Shown here: piece after piece, positions 9,291 to 19,600 of the stretch | Position numbering within the stretch: the first letter of the stretch is position 1 | Layout of the letters: every line of letters starts with the position of its first letter | Assembly: GCA_030710605.1 (NCBI GenBank) | Contig: CP092884.1 | Coordinates: 23,851,483 to 23,915,482, forward strand | Direction: 5' to 3' | Length of the DNA stretch: 64,000 bases | From: Cordylochernes scorpioides | Lineage: Eukaryota > Arthropoda > Arachnida > Pseudoscorpiones > Chernetidae | The notes under the pieces: generated by a model | The model's database searches: none | Told to the model about the DNA's origin: nothing | Seen by the model: the letters and a program-made list of their open reading frames with translations, nothing else | Made by a program: the position numbers and the translations under genes

Positions 9291-9310
9291 AATTTAGATA
9301 CTATTTTTCC

Positions 9311-9603
9311 TCATCCCTATTACACGTGGTACAGGCCATTATAATCATGGTGGGTATAAGTTGGCGACTGCTTTTACTGTAAATGCTCTACACATATTAA
9401 TAGCAGTTCGATTTTGCATTTACAAATGTACCAGAGCCCCGTTTGTTTACTTGCACTCGCTTGTGGGGTTGGAATTTTGCAATAATCAGGGGCCATTGGA
9501 GCATTATTTTTTTAATTAGAAAAAGTGCCTAATGCGGGATTCGATCACGAGTCGTAGTGGTCGAAAACCAACGGTTTAGACCATCTTTCTACAGACCCCC
9601 TAC
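9311..9603 (-). repeat. tRNA-derived SINE-1 copy
   Basis: On the minus strand the head carries an RNA polymerase III B-box-like GGTTCGATTCC variant (here GTGATCGAATCCCGC) after TGGTCTAAACCGTTGG, an A-box candidate. The tail ends with the family signature TACACGTGGTAC in ATCCCTATTACACGTGG. One of seven SINE-1 copies in the window. Confidence 0.78.
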
Positions 9604-9609
9604 AGTATT

Positions 9610-10185
9610 TAGTAATTTATTATATTTTATTTACTATAAATAATATTTCATAAATTATATCATCTTATGTAAAAAATATGTACATTTTTCTGAAAATAAA
9701 GTAATCCATAAATGAATCTTTATATAACAATAAACAAATATTTGAGTGTTTAATTTATAAATGTGACAATAAAATGTTTATTAATCTATATAATATTTTA
9801 TATATAATGTCAAATTATATAAAGTGTGTGTAATTAAGAATAAATTACTATCAAACGAAATTATACAAAGAGGATACGTAAATTAAGTGAAAAGTTAAAC
9901 AGACGATCTTTCAAGTCATTTAGAGAATCCTCAATCGAAAATAAGAAGAGAAACTCCCGTCTGTCCATTTATTTAATATCTTTCTTTAAAGGTTTCAGAG
10001 ATTATTTTGAGATCTGCTTTCTTCTAAGCTAGTCCATTTAGCCGATTTGAAATTTTAGTGGAAAAAATACCAAAAACAAAATTGGAAACTTTCAACATTG
10101 TATTTTTTAAAGCTATTTGATTTTATTGATAAAGATATAACATTTTCTTATCTTCTGAAAATAGAGATATCCATATTTAAATCAT
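9610..10185. other. Unassigned AT-rich sequence
   Basis: No recognisable feature. Confidence 0.4.
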
Positions 10186-10189
10186 TATA

Positions 10190-10378
10190 TAATAAAAAGG
10201 CATGTAATGTATTGAATAAAATATTTATTTGCCAATATTTCGGTTGGCTATGCGGCGCTTAGTCTGTTTATACAAAAATGTAATGCCTTGATAAAGGTGG
10301 GCGTTCATCTAACAGAAATATTGGTAAATAAATATTTTATTCAATTCAATATATGTCTTTTTATTATCTAATTTTCTC
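10190..10378. repeat. Foldback repeat, Rep-C family
   Basis: Arms GAATAAAATATTTATTTGCC and the inverse GGTAAATAAATATTTTATTC, with the family motif ATATTTCGGTTGGCT near the left arm and CCTTGATAAAGGTGGGCGTT near the right. Related copies lie at 29725-29870 and 40790-41370. Confidence 0.7.
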
Positions 10379-10549
10379 ATCTATTTTTTTCAACTTCGAT
10401 TATATTTAATGTTGATATTCTAGGAAAGTTTGAAATATTCTTTTTCTATTAAGGTAGTTAATGAAAATTTTGAGATTGAAGTTGATAATTATTGGAAGGA
10501 TTTCTAGTTGAACAATATACGTCTTAGTTCTAAATAAAATTGTAACGTT

Positions 10550-10952
10550 TCCTATTTAGAAATAAGGGATAGTCACAATACTTTGTGTTTTAATATTTAA
10601 ATTAATTACAACATGGTTAATCAAAATATATAAACAAAACAAACTTATTCAAAATTACAAAAAAAGTACAGTGTTCTTTTATTTATTAACAAATCAGACG
10701 CGATATACCCACAGAGAGAAAATCATAGATATATTTATAAAATTTCCTAAATTTTAAATATAAGTCCTTACTATTTATAAACATAAAAAGATCCTTGTAT
10801 TCAATGTTTTCCCGATTTCTGTAGTTATGGAAGATTGGACACTCAATAAGCAGGTGACAGGAATCCTGCCTTCTCTCTCCACATAAACACCCTGGATCGT
10901 CTATAGCTCCTATTCATTGCCGACTGCTTAATTATAAAGAAAAATCAAAGAA
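10550..10952 (-). pseudogene. LINE 3' end, C-terminal zinc-finger fragment (copy 1)
   Basis: The minus strand translates as CLCGERRQDSCHLLIECPIF, the C-x-C...H-x3/4-C finger that closes many R1/Jockey-type LINE ORF2 proteins, followed by a stop after DFLSVGISRLIC. The 3' UTR contains TATATCGCGTCTGATTTGTT and ends in AATAAATAAA. All upstream RT sequence is missing, as expected of 5'-truncated insertions. The segment 10713-10952 is repeated at 11171-11410. Confidence 0.75.
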
Positions 10953-11170
10953 CAACACAAAATTCAGAGAATCACTTCACAGAAACAATTGAAACCAAAA
11001 AATAATAATGATAAATAACCAATGAAACAAATACAAATACGAAAATTAACTTTGCTTTTTCGTTCAAAAGAAACACATGCGATATAATTTTCAAATTTCG
11101 TTTTACAATCACAAGCAGCATTATATTATATTGTAATATACATAGTTAGCAATTAAGTTTTTTTTAACCA

Positions 11171-11410
11171 AGAGAGAAAATCATAGATATATTTATAAAA
11201 TTTCCTAAATTTTAAATATAAGTCCTTACTATTTATAAACATAAAAAGATCCTTGTATTCAATGTTTTCCCGATTTCTGTAGTTATGGAAGATTGGACAC
11301 TCAATAAGCAGGTGACAGGAATCCTGCCTTCTCTCTCCACATAAACACCCTGGATCGTCTATAGCTCCTATTCATTGCCGACTGCTTAATTATAAAGAAA
11401 AATCAAAGAA
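11171..11410 (-). repeat. Second copy of the 240-bp LINE-end segment
   Basis: Copy of 10713-10952 (identical as far as I can read) in the same orientation, 458 bp downstream. It encodes the same CHLLIECPIFHNYRN finger. The 218 bp between the copies is unrelated AT-rich sequence, so this looks like a tandem or segmental duplication rather than an LTR pair: the ends are not TG/CA. Confidence 0.75.
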
Positions 11411-11679
11411 TAATTAAATATTTTATATAAATACATGTTACAGAAACAATTTGATGGAGCGTCTGCAATACGTTTCATTTAATGTTATAAACAGACAGGA
11501 ATCTCAACTCTTCTTCGAACCTGATTCTTGTTTTTGGAATTCCTTATTGAAATGTTTGAGCTATGACACCATTAACATAAGATTTGACCATCAATTAGAC
11601 GATGATAATGAATAGCAAATATTCACCAGACGTTCGAAATATATTAGTTTTTGTATTGAGAAACCTTTCCAACCAGCTT

Positions 11680-12056
11680 TGGGGATAAACAATCAGATTT
11701 TTTTATACTGTCCTTGCTGCGATGAAAAAATATTTGGAGTGCTTGGCTTATTAGTGGTGAACCCTCCCTGTGGTGTAGCCAAACCTAATCTACCAGACCG
11801 CTTCTTCAGAGCTCTAATACTGTATTGGACGATTCTGCTAATATATACTACACTGAGGGGTGAAATCTCAGAAATGGTATTCAAGTAAACTATGGACATA
11901 AGCTTATAGGACAGTATAATTATATTCAAATAGTTGCATCGAGCAATGCTCTTCCGCAAACAATAAGGACTAGGCCAGTTAGGCATAAATTAATATAAAG
12001 CAATAACGTGCCATCTATATTTAAGAAATGGAAGCATCAAAGCACACGCATATTTT
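11680..12056 (-). repeat. HhF element, subfamily 1
   Basis: Core at 11735-11802 on the minus strand: AGCGGU-C-UGGU is intact and ACCA-CUAAUAA-GCCAA is mutated. The GAA strand is altered to UUGGC-UAC-ACCACA. The distal part has AAGCTTATAGGACAGT and CAATGCTCTTCCGC and ends with the inverted terminus near 12056. Confidence 0.7.
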
Positions 12057-12187
12057 TTTTTACAAAAAAAATATATCTTCTGTCCATACATGTGTTGGGT
12101 CTGAAGAAATGTCACCTTATCAAGATGATTAAAAACGAATTCTTATATTTCACCTCAACTCTCAGCAAAATACGATGCATAAGCGCG

Positions 12188-12482
12188 CCATCTGTTTCAA
12201 GAAATTTGAACTATTTTTGAGAAGTATGATTCTTTTTTTTTTTAATAAATCAATTTTCTACTGCCCTTACTGTAATGATAAAATAATGGGAGGGCTTGAC
12301 TCATCAGTGATGAACCCTCCCAGCCGTTTCGCCAGTTTACTAAAATGCTAGATTAAACTGGAGAAACCAGTGGGAGGGTTCACCACTGATAAGCCAGGCC
12401 CTCCAATTATATTAACATTACAGTAAGGGCAGTATAATTTTTTTTTTCTAAAGAATCATACACTTCAAAAATATTGAAGTAC
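12188..12482. repeat. HhF inverted dimer, subfamily 2-like
   Basis: Two cores face each other at about 12288-12340 (minus) and 12345-12412 (plus). The left keeps CTGGC-GAA-ACGGCT and AUCA-CUGAUGA-GUCAA but lacks the NUH strand. The right has CTGGA-GAA-ACCAGT and ACCA-CUGAUAA-GCCAG. Outer arms are GAAGTATGATTCTTT and the inverse. Confidence 0.72.
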
Positions 12483-13110
12483 AAGTGTCATTATTAATTA
12501 TAAAATAATTAAGTTGATAATTTTCTATTCGAAAATATCTTCATGTGCAAAAAAAAAAAATCAACTTCAAAATAACAAACACCAATCTTTTCCAACGGAT
12601 TTTAAAAATTTTAGATTTAATATATTAGTGTTTGTGGGGATTAAAATAGAGGAAATCTAAAAATATTGATATTTGTTAGACAAAACTTAATAAATTGATG
12701 TGAAATATTTCAGCTAGGTTTAATTAATTTTTCAACAAAATTTATATCATGCGACTACGAGATTAAAAAAACGAAATTTAAAAACTTATAATAGTGATGA
12801 AAAGGTATTAAAGATATTTTAACTAAAAATAGAGATTAGCACCACTGTTAACTGCGCATGCGTACATTAAACAAACGAAGTACGTCAGGGTTTAGCGTTC
12901 ACATCATTTAACACTGTTTTTCATATGCAGTAGAACATGTATAATTCAAAGCCCAAAGGACCAAAAAAATCGAGCTATCCAAATATTCGAATTGAAAACG
13001 TTTTGAATAAAAAAGCCTTAAAACAATAAAAACGTCGCATTTTTTATCAATTACTTTATTAAAAATAACATCAGTTGCTTTTTTTAAATTTACATTTTTA
13101 CCGTGTGAAT
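12483..13110. other. Unassigned AT-rich sequence
   Basis: No gene or repeat recognised. Confidence 0.4.
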
Positions 13111-13795
13111 ATATACAATAATTGTATGTGTAAAGAATTTCTATTTCCTTAAGTTTTGTTCATGTGTGTACTCCAATAAAAGGGTATAGATTTACTTAGG
13201 AAACAAATTTTAAAATCAACAGATAATTTGCAAAATTCTGATATATAGATGGCAGTAAACCATCAGCAATACCCAAATGCACGATCAAGAAGAACCGTCT
13301 TTAGATGTTCCCATTTTAATAATATTGTCCCTAAAGAATAAACATAAGGTAGTAGTGACACGGCACCTATATATACGAAAAGAAACCATAAAGCAGGTCA
13401 TTTTTCAAATAAAACAAATCTCCTGCAGTTTTAATGAAATTAAAAATATTGGGACCACTTGGCTCTTCTAATGTCCTTAATTCTACTGCCCACAAAGACA
13501 TCGATTTCTTAAATACCATAACTAGGGTCCCCCTATGATGTCACATACACTCATGGACGAACTTGAGAAAATGGAAATTCTTTGATGTCGCCGGTCGTCT
13601 GTTTTTTTTTTTTTTAGACAGAGACAATTTTGTTTACACTTGGTTATCTCGTGTGTTTTCAATAAAGGTTGTTGAAAGTGTTGATTCCAGGATATTTCTA
13701 CGATATAATACTCTTGTGATTTGCATATTTTTGTAATATTGTCTATAAAGCCATCCGCACGACATCAGTAGCTTTCAGTTGCACAATAAGAAGAT
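13111..13795. repeat. Rep-B and Rep-F fragments
   Basis: Rep-B pieces at about 13125-13190 and 13545-13690 (CACTCATGGACGAA, GTCGCCGGTCGTCTG, ACACTTGGTTATCTCGTGTG). Rep-F pieces at about 13247-13310 and 13745-13795 (AGATGGCAGTAAACCATCAG and TTTCAGTTGCACAATAAG). No coding function. Confidence 0.55.
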
Positions 13796-13945
13796 ATGCG
13801 AAAGAGCATTGCTCGATGCAAATATTTAAATGTAGTTCTGCTGTCCTTAAAAGCTTATTTCCATAGTTTGCTCAAATATTTTTCTGAGATTTCCCCTTTC
13901 AGTGCAGCATATAAAAGCAGAATGATCCAATACAATATTAGAGAC
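13796..13945 (+). repeat. HhF 5' part, interrupted by a Helitron
   Basis: GAGCATTGCTCGATGCAAAT to ATCCAATACAATATTAGAG matches the distal HhF segment. The core that should follow is replaced by the Helitron relic. HhF sequence (GAAACATTCGCGTTTGAATG) resumes after the Helitron end at 15208. Confidence 0.65.
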
Positions 13946-14023
13946 GACGCATGGCTGCCCGAGCTGCTAGAGGCCAAAGTAGCCGCACATTGGAGAATCC
14001 CCAACAGTCTCAAGCCCGTCTCC

Positions 14024-14185
14024 AAGGTCAGTCCCTCAAAATTGCTGGCATTGACTTGGAGCAACCCTGTTTCTCGCATGGGCAATTGTATGTTGCCTGC
14101 TCTAGAGTTGGCTCAGGAAGAAATCTTTGTTTTGGCTCCAGAAAATAAGACTTCAAATTTTGTGTATTATTCTGTGTTGTCATGA
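14024..14185 (+). pseudogene. Helitron helicase (PIF1-like) C-terminal fragment, copy 1
   Basis: Reads [20 protein letters not shown] then [13 protein letters not shown], the end of motif V and motif VI of the SF1B PIF1-type helicase fused to Rep in Helitrons. The tail is [10 protein letters not shown] with a stop at about 14185. The INKAQ half of motif V, present in copy 2, is replaced here by unrelated sequence reading [20 protein letters not shown]. The family unwinds DNA during rolling-circle transposition; this fragment cannot. Confidence 0.85.
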
Positions 14186-14289
14186 ATAATTTTTTTTAAT
14201 GCTATTTTAGTCTTTTGTGTTGTTGTTGTTTGAGTGGTATATTATTTTCATAATTCTTTCTATATACGTATATATTTGATGACAAAATA

Positions 14290-14669
14290 TTGATGCACCC
14301 CGCCTTTGCAATGGTACCCGTCTCTGTGTTAAAGGATTGTGGCCTCATGTGGTATAGGCAACCATTTTGACTGGTTGTTTTCAAAATTAAGAGGTTTTTA
14401 TTCCCCGGATTCCTCTGATTCATGATGATAAACATTCTCCTTTGCATTTTAAAAGATTGCAGTTCCCCATTCGAGTTTCTTTTGCCATGTCGATTAACAA
14501 GGCTCAAGGTCAGTCCCTCAAAATTGCTGGCATTGACTTGGAGCAACCCTGTTTCTCGCATGGGCAATTGTATGTTGCCTGCTCTAGAGTTGGCTCAGGA
14601 AGAAATCTTTATGTTTTGGCTCCAGAAAATAAGACTTCAAATTTTGTGTATTCTTCTGTGTTGTCATAA
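14290..14669 (+). pseudogene. Helitron helicase C-terminal fragment, copy 2
   Basis: Longer copy. A readable frame around 14290-14440 matches the Helitron segment that precedes motif V (CNGTRLCVKGLWPHVV and FIPRIPLIHDD) but has a stop and frame changes. The frame from 14442 then gives [20 protein letters not shown] and [20 protein letters not shown] up to the stop at 14669. The segment 14505-14763 repeats 14023-14272 with an offset of 482 bp, so the 3' region was duplicated within the element. Confidence 0.85.
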
Positions 14670-14810
14670 ATTTTTTTTTTATGCTATTTTAGTCTTCTTT
14701 TTTTTGTTGTTGTTTGAGTGGTATATTATTTTCATAATTCTTTCTATATACGTATATATTTGTATATATTTGAAAGGTAAAATCTCTAGAATTAGAATAT
14801 TCAAGGACAG

Positions 14811-15026
14811 TTGCAGATTATTATGATTTATATTGATATTAGTTTTTTTTTAAATTATTTTTCAGAAAAACATCTACGAATGTTTGACTGGGGTCCGAAA
14901 ACATTAGATTACAGGCTTCTGGCTAGGCTTGGTCAATCACGGTCACTCTTCTCAAGCAATTTCAATCCTTATCCCTTTTTACCCAAGAGTGTAATAGACC
15001 TACAGAGGATGCACCACTATATATAA
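14811..15026 (+). CDS. Short open frame of unknown nature in the Helitron
   Basis: A 71-codon frame containing MFDWGPKTLDYRLLARLGQS. It lies between the helicase fragment and the Helitron 3' hairpin. No domain recognised and it may be non-coding. It could be captured sequence or eroded 3' non-coding DNA. Confidence 0.15.
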   Translation: MQIIMIYIDISFFLNYFSEKHLRMFDWGPKTLDYRLLARLGQSRSLFSSNFNPYPFLPKSVIDLQRMHHYI

Positions 15027-15208
15027 GAGTTAACACGCTGGGGCGGGTACCTCGAAGGTTGGGTGGAAAATCTGGCAACTATTTGAACTATGTATTACTT
15101 CGGTGTTGCTATTCTATGACTCTAATACTATTTATTAGTAGTGTTCTTTCAGTATGAAGGAAATTGCACTCGGGGGAATTCCCGGGCAAAGCCGGGTCAT
15201 TCGTCTAG

Positions 15209-15395
15209 TATATGTATAAAAGAAACATTCGCGTTTGAATGTTTTCATTTGCTATTTTACATGGCTATATCTGATATTTTCTGAAGGTGGACCCTTATCA
15301 GAGCCGTCATGTCAGGGCAGGTCATGTTTTGAATTTAGTCTCTAATAAGAGATCACCTCCAAGAGAAACCAGGTTCAGCTATGTTTTCGGGCTAT
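15209..15395 (+). repeat. HhF end and unassigned sequence
   Basis: HhF terminal segment resumes after the Helitron, then sequence without recognisable features. Confidence 0.45.
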
Positions 15396-15574
15396 GGACT
15401 CTAATGAGATTTTCTACTGTTAAATTACAATAAAACGCAGTCTCCGAATATAAGTTTCTTATTTTATTAAACGGTATCTCAAGCTTTCGGGTACTGTGAA
15501 CCCTTCTACAGGAGTATATAAACGGAATGAATATAATTTTTTCAACTATTATTTATATTAATACAAAGCAATAA

Positions 15575-15787
15575 CGTGCCATCTATATATGACAAGTGAA
15601 AACATTAAGAGGCGATTGTTTCTTTTCACAAATAAATCAAACTTCAGTATATTCAAAATACAGTATTAGAGCTCTAAAAAAGCGGTCTGATAGATTAAAT
15701 TGGCGAAACTGATGGGAGGGTTCACCACTGATGAGCTAAGCCCTCCCAATTCTATTTCATCGCAGTAAGGACAGTAGAAGGTTTATT
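15575..15787 (+). repeat. HhF element, subfamily 1
   Basis: Core at 15681-15747 on the plus strand: AGCGGU-C-UGAU, UUGGC-GAA-ACUGAU, ACCA-CUGAUGA-GCUAA. The CUGAUGA and GAA boxes are exact, while pairing strands have drifted. The element is split by an insertion at 15788 and resumes at 16115. Confidence 0.72.
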
Positions 15788-16114
15788 ATATATATATAAC
15801 TCATTGTAAATGGCTCAACTTGATCAACTTTCTCTCTCCACATTACTAATTATTACAGATAACTTCATTAAATCAACTTCCATCATTGCTTAACATATTG
15901 TAAATAACTACCTTGCGATTTCTTCTATCTGCTTATGTTTTTGCTTATTTGTTTAATGTATAAGTTTATTTAATGCTCTTTTTCCCAATTGTTTATTTTA
16001 TTTTTGACAATTCTGTTACCTACTCTACTACAATATGAATTATTATGAATAGTTTCACTCGCAATTATCCAGATCGGATATAGCGTGTCTTATTTGCAAC
16101 TGGTAATAAATAAA
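15788..16114 (+). mobile_element. 5'-truncated LINE 3' end with target-site duplication
   Basis: A 327-bp insertion that ends GGATATAGCGTG...AATAAATAAA, matching the 3' terminal motif of other LINEs here. It is flanked by a 13-bp direct duplication, TAGAAGGTTTATT at 15775-15787 and TAGAAGGTTGATT at 16115-16127 (one difference). This is the expected footprint of target-primed reverse transcription. Confidence 0.7.
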
Positions 16115-16277
16115 TAGAAGGTTGATTTATTTGTGAAAGAAACATTCGCGTATCAATGTTTTTATTTGTCATATTATTTAGGTCTTAAATCTTCATTTTT
16201 AGTTTATATACTCCTGTAGATGGGTACACAGTACCCGAAAGCTTGAGAGAGCATTCAATAGAATAAGAAACCTATCA

Positions 16278-16523
16278 TTGGATACTGCGTTTTATTGTAA
16301 TTTAAATTTCAGAGGATTTTTTCGATATTCTACTGTGATTGATTTGATCGTACATTCACTCAACGATTTTATGTTAAAGGCGAAACATAAAGGTAATTGG
16401 TTCTCTGATATCATTAGAGATTATAAGTATTTATCAAATATTAGAAAATTGCGAAACACTTTACAAAGAAGATCAAAAGAAGATCAAAAACCTTTTGCAA
16501 TAAGTTTGTTTATTATAATATAA
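16278..16523 (+). CDS. Hypothetical short open frame
   Basis: An 81-codon frame rich in Lys, Arg and Ile (for example IIRDYKYLSNIRKLRNTLQR). It starts inside the Rep-G arm. No domain recognised. It may be a fragment of a retroelement ORF or chance. Confidence 0.15.
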   Translation: MDTAFYCNLNFRGFFRYSTVIDLIVHSLNDFMLKAKHKGNWFSDIIRDYKYLSNIRKLRNTLQRRSKEDQKPFAISLFIII

Positions 16524-16529
16524 ACTTTA

Positions 16530-17370
16530 AATACAATTTATGATAAATAGAACTCATTGCAAATGTTTTTAAAAAATCTTTTGATCGTTTTGTAAATTCT
16601 TAGTATTCTAATTTAGAGTTTATAAAAGAAAATATAAAATATTGTATCAGAACATTATTCCAAAAGAATATTTATAAGGTGACCAACGAAGAGAAATACA
16701 ATTAGCACAGATTAATATAACCAGAAATATCGATATTTTTTAAATATCGACATTTCATGATATTCTTTTGGCATTTAAAAAAATTAATTTTATTGATTTT
16801 TTTCTTCAAATTGTTAAGCTTTCTATGCAATAAAAATGGCTTAGCCAACCCATTTTTACCAAACTTTTCAACATTTAAATAGTTAAATATATTTTTTAAG
16901 ATTTTAAATAATTATCTTTGAGGTATATAATACAAAATCTAAATTAAAATATTTGGGAAATTTTCAACTTCGCTTTTATTATGTAAATTTCTATTATTTT
17001 AAATAATATGCTTATGTACACATAAATTTCAAAATATTTTCTGAAAATTTATTCTTGAAATATTTTAATATAGAACTAATTTAATATTCACTGATTAATT
17101 AAATTAAAAATTTGACCAGAATATTAATTAACATAGCTCCACACACAGTTTGTAAACAAAGATTTAAAAGTAAATCTAATAGTCATTTAAAAGGCAAATA
17201 GTCATAAATTAAATTACATTTTTCTCATTTGCATAAAGAATTATTTTCGCGAATACATATTTAGTTACTTTATAATTCCTAATTAGTCTTCTGCAAAGAA
17301 ATTAATTCGTCCCCACAAAATAAGTTTTTCTACTGCCAACTAGCTTTTGTCATTTGAGATCTAATGAATG
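16530..17370. other. Unassigned AT-rich sequence
   Basis: No gene, RNA or repeat recognised. Confidence 0.4.
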
Positions 17371-17374
17371 AAGT

Positions 17375-17560
17375 AATGATAAAGTATAAAATAAGTATAT
17401 AAAACAATAGCAATGAGTTTATTTATTTGTGCAAAGTGCAAGATTTTGGATCTTTATAATGCCTGTAGAAGGATTAAAAAGATCCAAAAGCTTGCACTTT
17501 GTACGAATGAAGAAACGCATTGCTATTGTTTATATTCTTATTTTAAACTTTATAGCAACA
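17375..17560. repeat. Foldback repeat (Rep-H)
   Basis: Arms ATAGCAATGAG...TGCAAAGTGCAAG at 17407-17443 and the inverse CTTGCACTTTGTACG...ATTGCTATTG ending near 17530. The centre reads GGATCTTTATAATGCCTGTA then AAAAGATCC. The stem of about 60 bp is interrupted by a few mismatches. Confidence 0.65.
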
Positions 17561-17699
17561 TTATCTTCTGATAGAGATAATTTATTATAATATTATTCAA
17601 ACACATAAAACATAGCAAAATAAAACATAGCAAATATAGCAAGAGCAGTTATTTTAAACGCTGAATTAGATCAGTTATAGCAAAAAATGAAAATATATA

Positions 17700-17954
17700 C
17701 CTGCCGGCAGCCAACGGGCAGGACGCCTGAGTGTTCTAGAGGGCGCTGCTCGTGAGCTAAGTAGAATAATTTGAATATATAGTTTTAATAAATGATTTAT
17801 ATATATTTTAAAATAGCCTATGTTCCTCCCCGTTATTTTTTACCTATGTATTTAAATTTTGGTTTGATTTAGTGAACTACTGCGAATTTGTATACCGGAC
17901 ATACAAACCAACAAACAGACAAACATACAAACATTCATTTTTATATAGAGAGAT
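17700..17954 (+). repeat. Transposon 3' tail next to tandem array
   Basis: GAGGGCGCTGCTCGTGAGC resembles GAGGCGCTGCTTGCGAGCG at 34185 and the inverse at 52150, so it belongs to the Helitron-associated repeats. It ends ACATACAAACATTCATTTTT and TATATAGAG, a common end of non-autonomous elements. The tandem array begins immediately after. Confidence 0.5.
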
Positions 17955-18611
17955 GTCCTCTAGCGTGAGTGCCCTCTCATGGAGGTTCTACTGTATTGGT
18001 GAAGAAAACTGTCCTTTATAGAGAGGTGTCCTCTAGCGTGAGTGTCCTCTCATGGAGGTTCTACTGTATTGGTGAAGAAAACTGTCCTTTATAGAGAGGT
18101 GTCCTCTAGCATGAGTGTCCTCTCATGGAGGTTCTACTGTATTGGTGAAGAAAACTGTCCTTTATAGAGAGGTGTCCTCTAGCGTGAGTGTCCTCTCATG
18201 TAGGTTCTACTGTATTGGTGAAGAAAACTGTCCTTTATAGAGAGGTGTCCTCTAGCGTGAGTGTCCTCTCATGGAGGTTCTACTGTATTGGTGAAGAAAA
18301 CTGTCCTTTATAGAGAGGTGTCCTCTAGCGTGAGTGTCCTCTCATGGAGGTTCTACTGTATTGGTGAATAAAACTGTCCTTTATAGAGAGGTGTCCTCTA
18401 GCGTGAGTGTCCTCTCATGGAGGTTCTACTGTATTGGTGAAGAAAACTGTCCTTTATAGAGAGATGTACTCTAGCGTGAGTGTCCTCTCATGGAGGTTCT
18501 ACTGTATTGGTGAAGAAAACTGTCCTTTATAGAGAGATGTCCTCTAGCGTGAGTGTCCTCTCATGGAGGTTCTACTGTATTGGTGAAGAAAACTGTCCTT
18601 TATAGAGAGGT
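17955..18611 (+). repeat. Tandem array, 9 units of 73 bp
   Basis: Units start at 17955, 18028, 18101, 18174, 18247, 18320, 18393, 18466 and 18539, an exact 73-bp period with one to three substitutions per unit. Each unit contains GTCCTCTAGCGTGAGTGTCC and GGAGGTTCTACTGTATTGG. The last unit runs directly into GTGTTCGATTCCCATCCC, a B-box-like sequence. The units are too uniform to be old. Confidence 0.95.
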
Positions 18612-18864
18612 GTTCGATTCCCATCCCTTGACACTTTTTTTTATTTTATCCATTCTGACCAAAATCTATCCGTGAACTTCAGACAGTGAACTTCACACAG
18701 ACAGAATAAGGCAATTATATAAGTAGATTTTGGGAGGTCGCGAGAAATGTGTCCATGTTTACAATCCTTAGCTATGTCATGGTTAGATAGTTAGGTTTGT
18801 TTAGGTTAATCTGTAAATATGTTCAGAAATACGCAAAAAGTTTAAATAAAATTATAAATTGCGA

Positions 18865-19260
18865 ATAAAAGTGCATTATTTATTTATTTATCTCAACACA
18901 TAAAACGCGATATCCCAGTTAGAGATAATTGCGTCGATTTACATTTTTAAACAGAAACAGTTATAAACATATTATACAAGAAAAAATTAATAATAATGAA
19001 AATGGAGAATCAAAAATATATATTAGGAACCTGATCCTTTCAGGTTAGAAAGATATTCATATATATTTACGAAAATAGTTATATCTGTGACAATTCTGTC
19101 TAGTATTTACAAATTGAATTAGATCTACAACATTATTTACTGTCTGTTGTCTAGCGCTAGAGTGGACATCCCAGCAGTAGGTGTCTCGAGTTATGAGTTT
19201 CCTTACCACAGTGACAGCTAGAGGCTTCAACCGCTCCAATTGTTGACAAAAAAATCTCCT
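18865..19260 (-). pseudogene. LINE-alpha 3' end
   Basis: The minus strand reads SSCHCGKETHNSRHLLLGC, a C-x-C...H-x4-C zinc finger, then QTVNNVVDLIQFVNTRQN and a stop, followed by a 3' UTR ending GATATCGCGTTTTATGTG and AAATAAATAAATAA. The same peptide and UTR occur at 45960-46260 on the plus strand. All RT sequence is missing. Confidence 0.78.
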
Positions 19261-19339
19261 AATTTTTCCGTGGTTCGTTGAGAACTGGGTATTATAAAAG
19301 TTTCATCGAAAAAATAATGGAATTATCGATTTAATTTTT

Positions 19340-19600
19340 TATTGGATGAGGACAGCGAAAATTAGAAAACGGTTGATTCCACACTCGTCTTTTCAATGAT
19401 ACGCAATTCGCATATGCACGGTGGAATATTTTGCCACTGTACAGGCGTCGGACCTGGAGGCTGTTGTTGGGTTCTATGCTGCCTGGAGTATAGGAGCTCT
19501 ATCTGTACTTCCTTCCTGAGTTTAATCTGTACAAGAGCGGTGGTCTTATTAAATTTGTGTTTGTTTGTGCATTACAATTACAGGTTGCACAGTACAGAAA
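19340..19600 (+). repeat. Dispersed repeat upstream of LINE-beta
   Basis: Shares GGCTGTTGTTGGGTTCT and TGCTGCCTGGAGTA with 9041-9290. It may be the LINE-beta 5' UTR or an independent element interrupted by it. Confidence 0.5.

Larger units (their letters stand above)
13946..15208 (+). mobile_element. Helitron relic with helicase C-terminus
   Basis: The 3' end carries the hairpin CCCGGGCAAAGCCGGG (15181-15196) followed by TCATTCGTCTAG and T, a canonical Helitron terminus. The interior encodes only the last part of the Rep/Helicase protein, in two direct copies. Rep nuclease motifs are absent, so this is a 5'-truncated or deleted relic. Confidence 0.85.
15396..16310. repeat. Rep-G inverted pair around HhF and a LINE tail
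   Basis: 15396-15545 and 16195-16305 are inverted to each other. Shared motifs are ACAATAAAACGCAGT, GAAACTTATATTCGG-like sequence, TCAAGCTTTCGGGTACTGTG and TACAGGAGTATATAA. The space between holds an HhF copy (15570-15787 plus 16115-16190) and an inserted LINE end. The arms resemble the termini of some Penelope-like elements, which is only a suggestion. Confidence 0.55.

Noticed and set aside
10713-11410. LTR pair
   Set aside because: The repeats do not begin TG and end CA, no primer site or target duplication is visible, and they encode a LINE C-terminus.
17955-18611. Regular repeats that might suggest a CRISPR array
   Set aside because: Units are contiguous with no variable spacers and the window is clearly eukaryotic.
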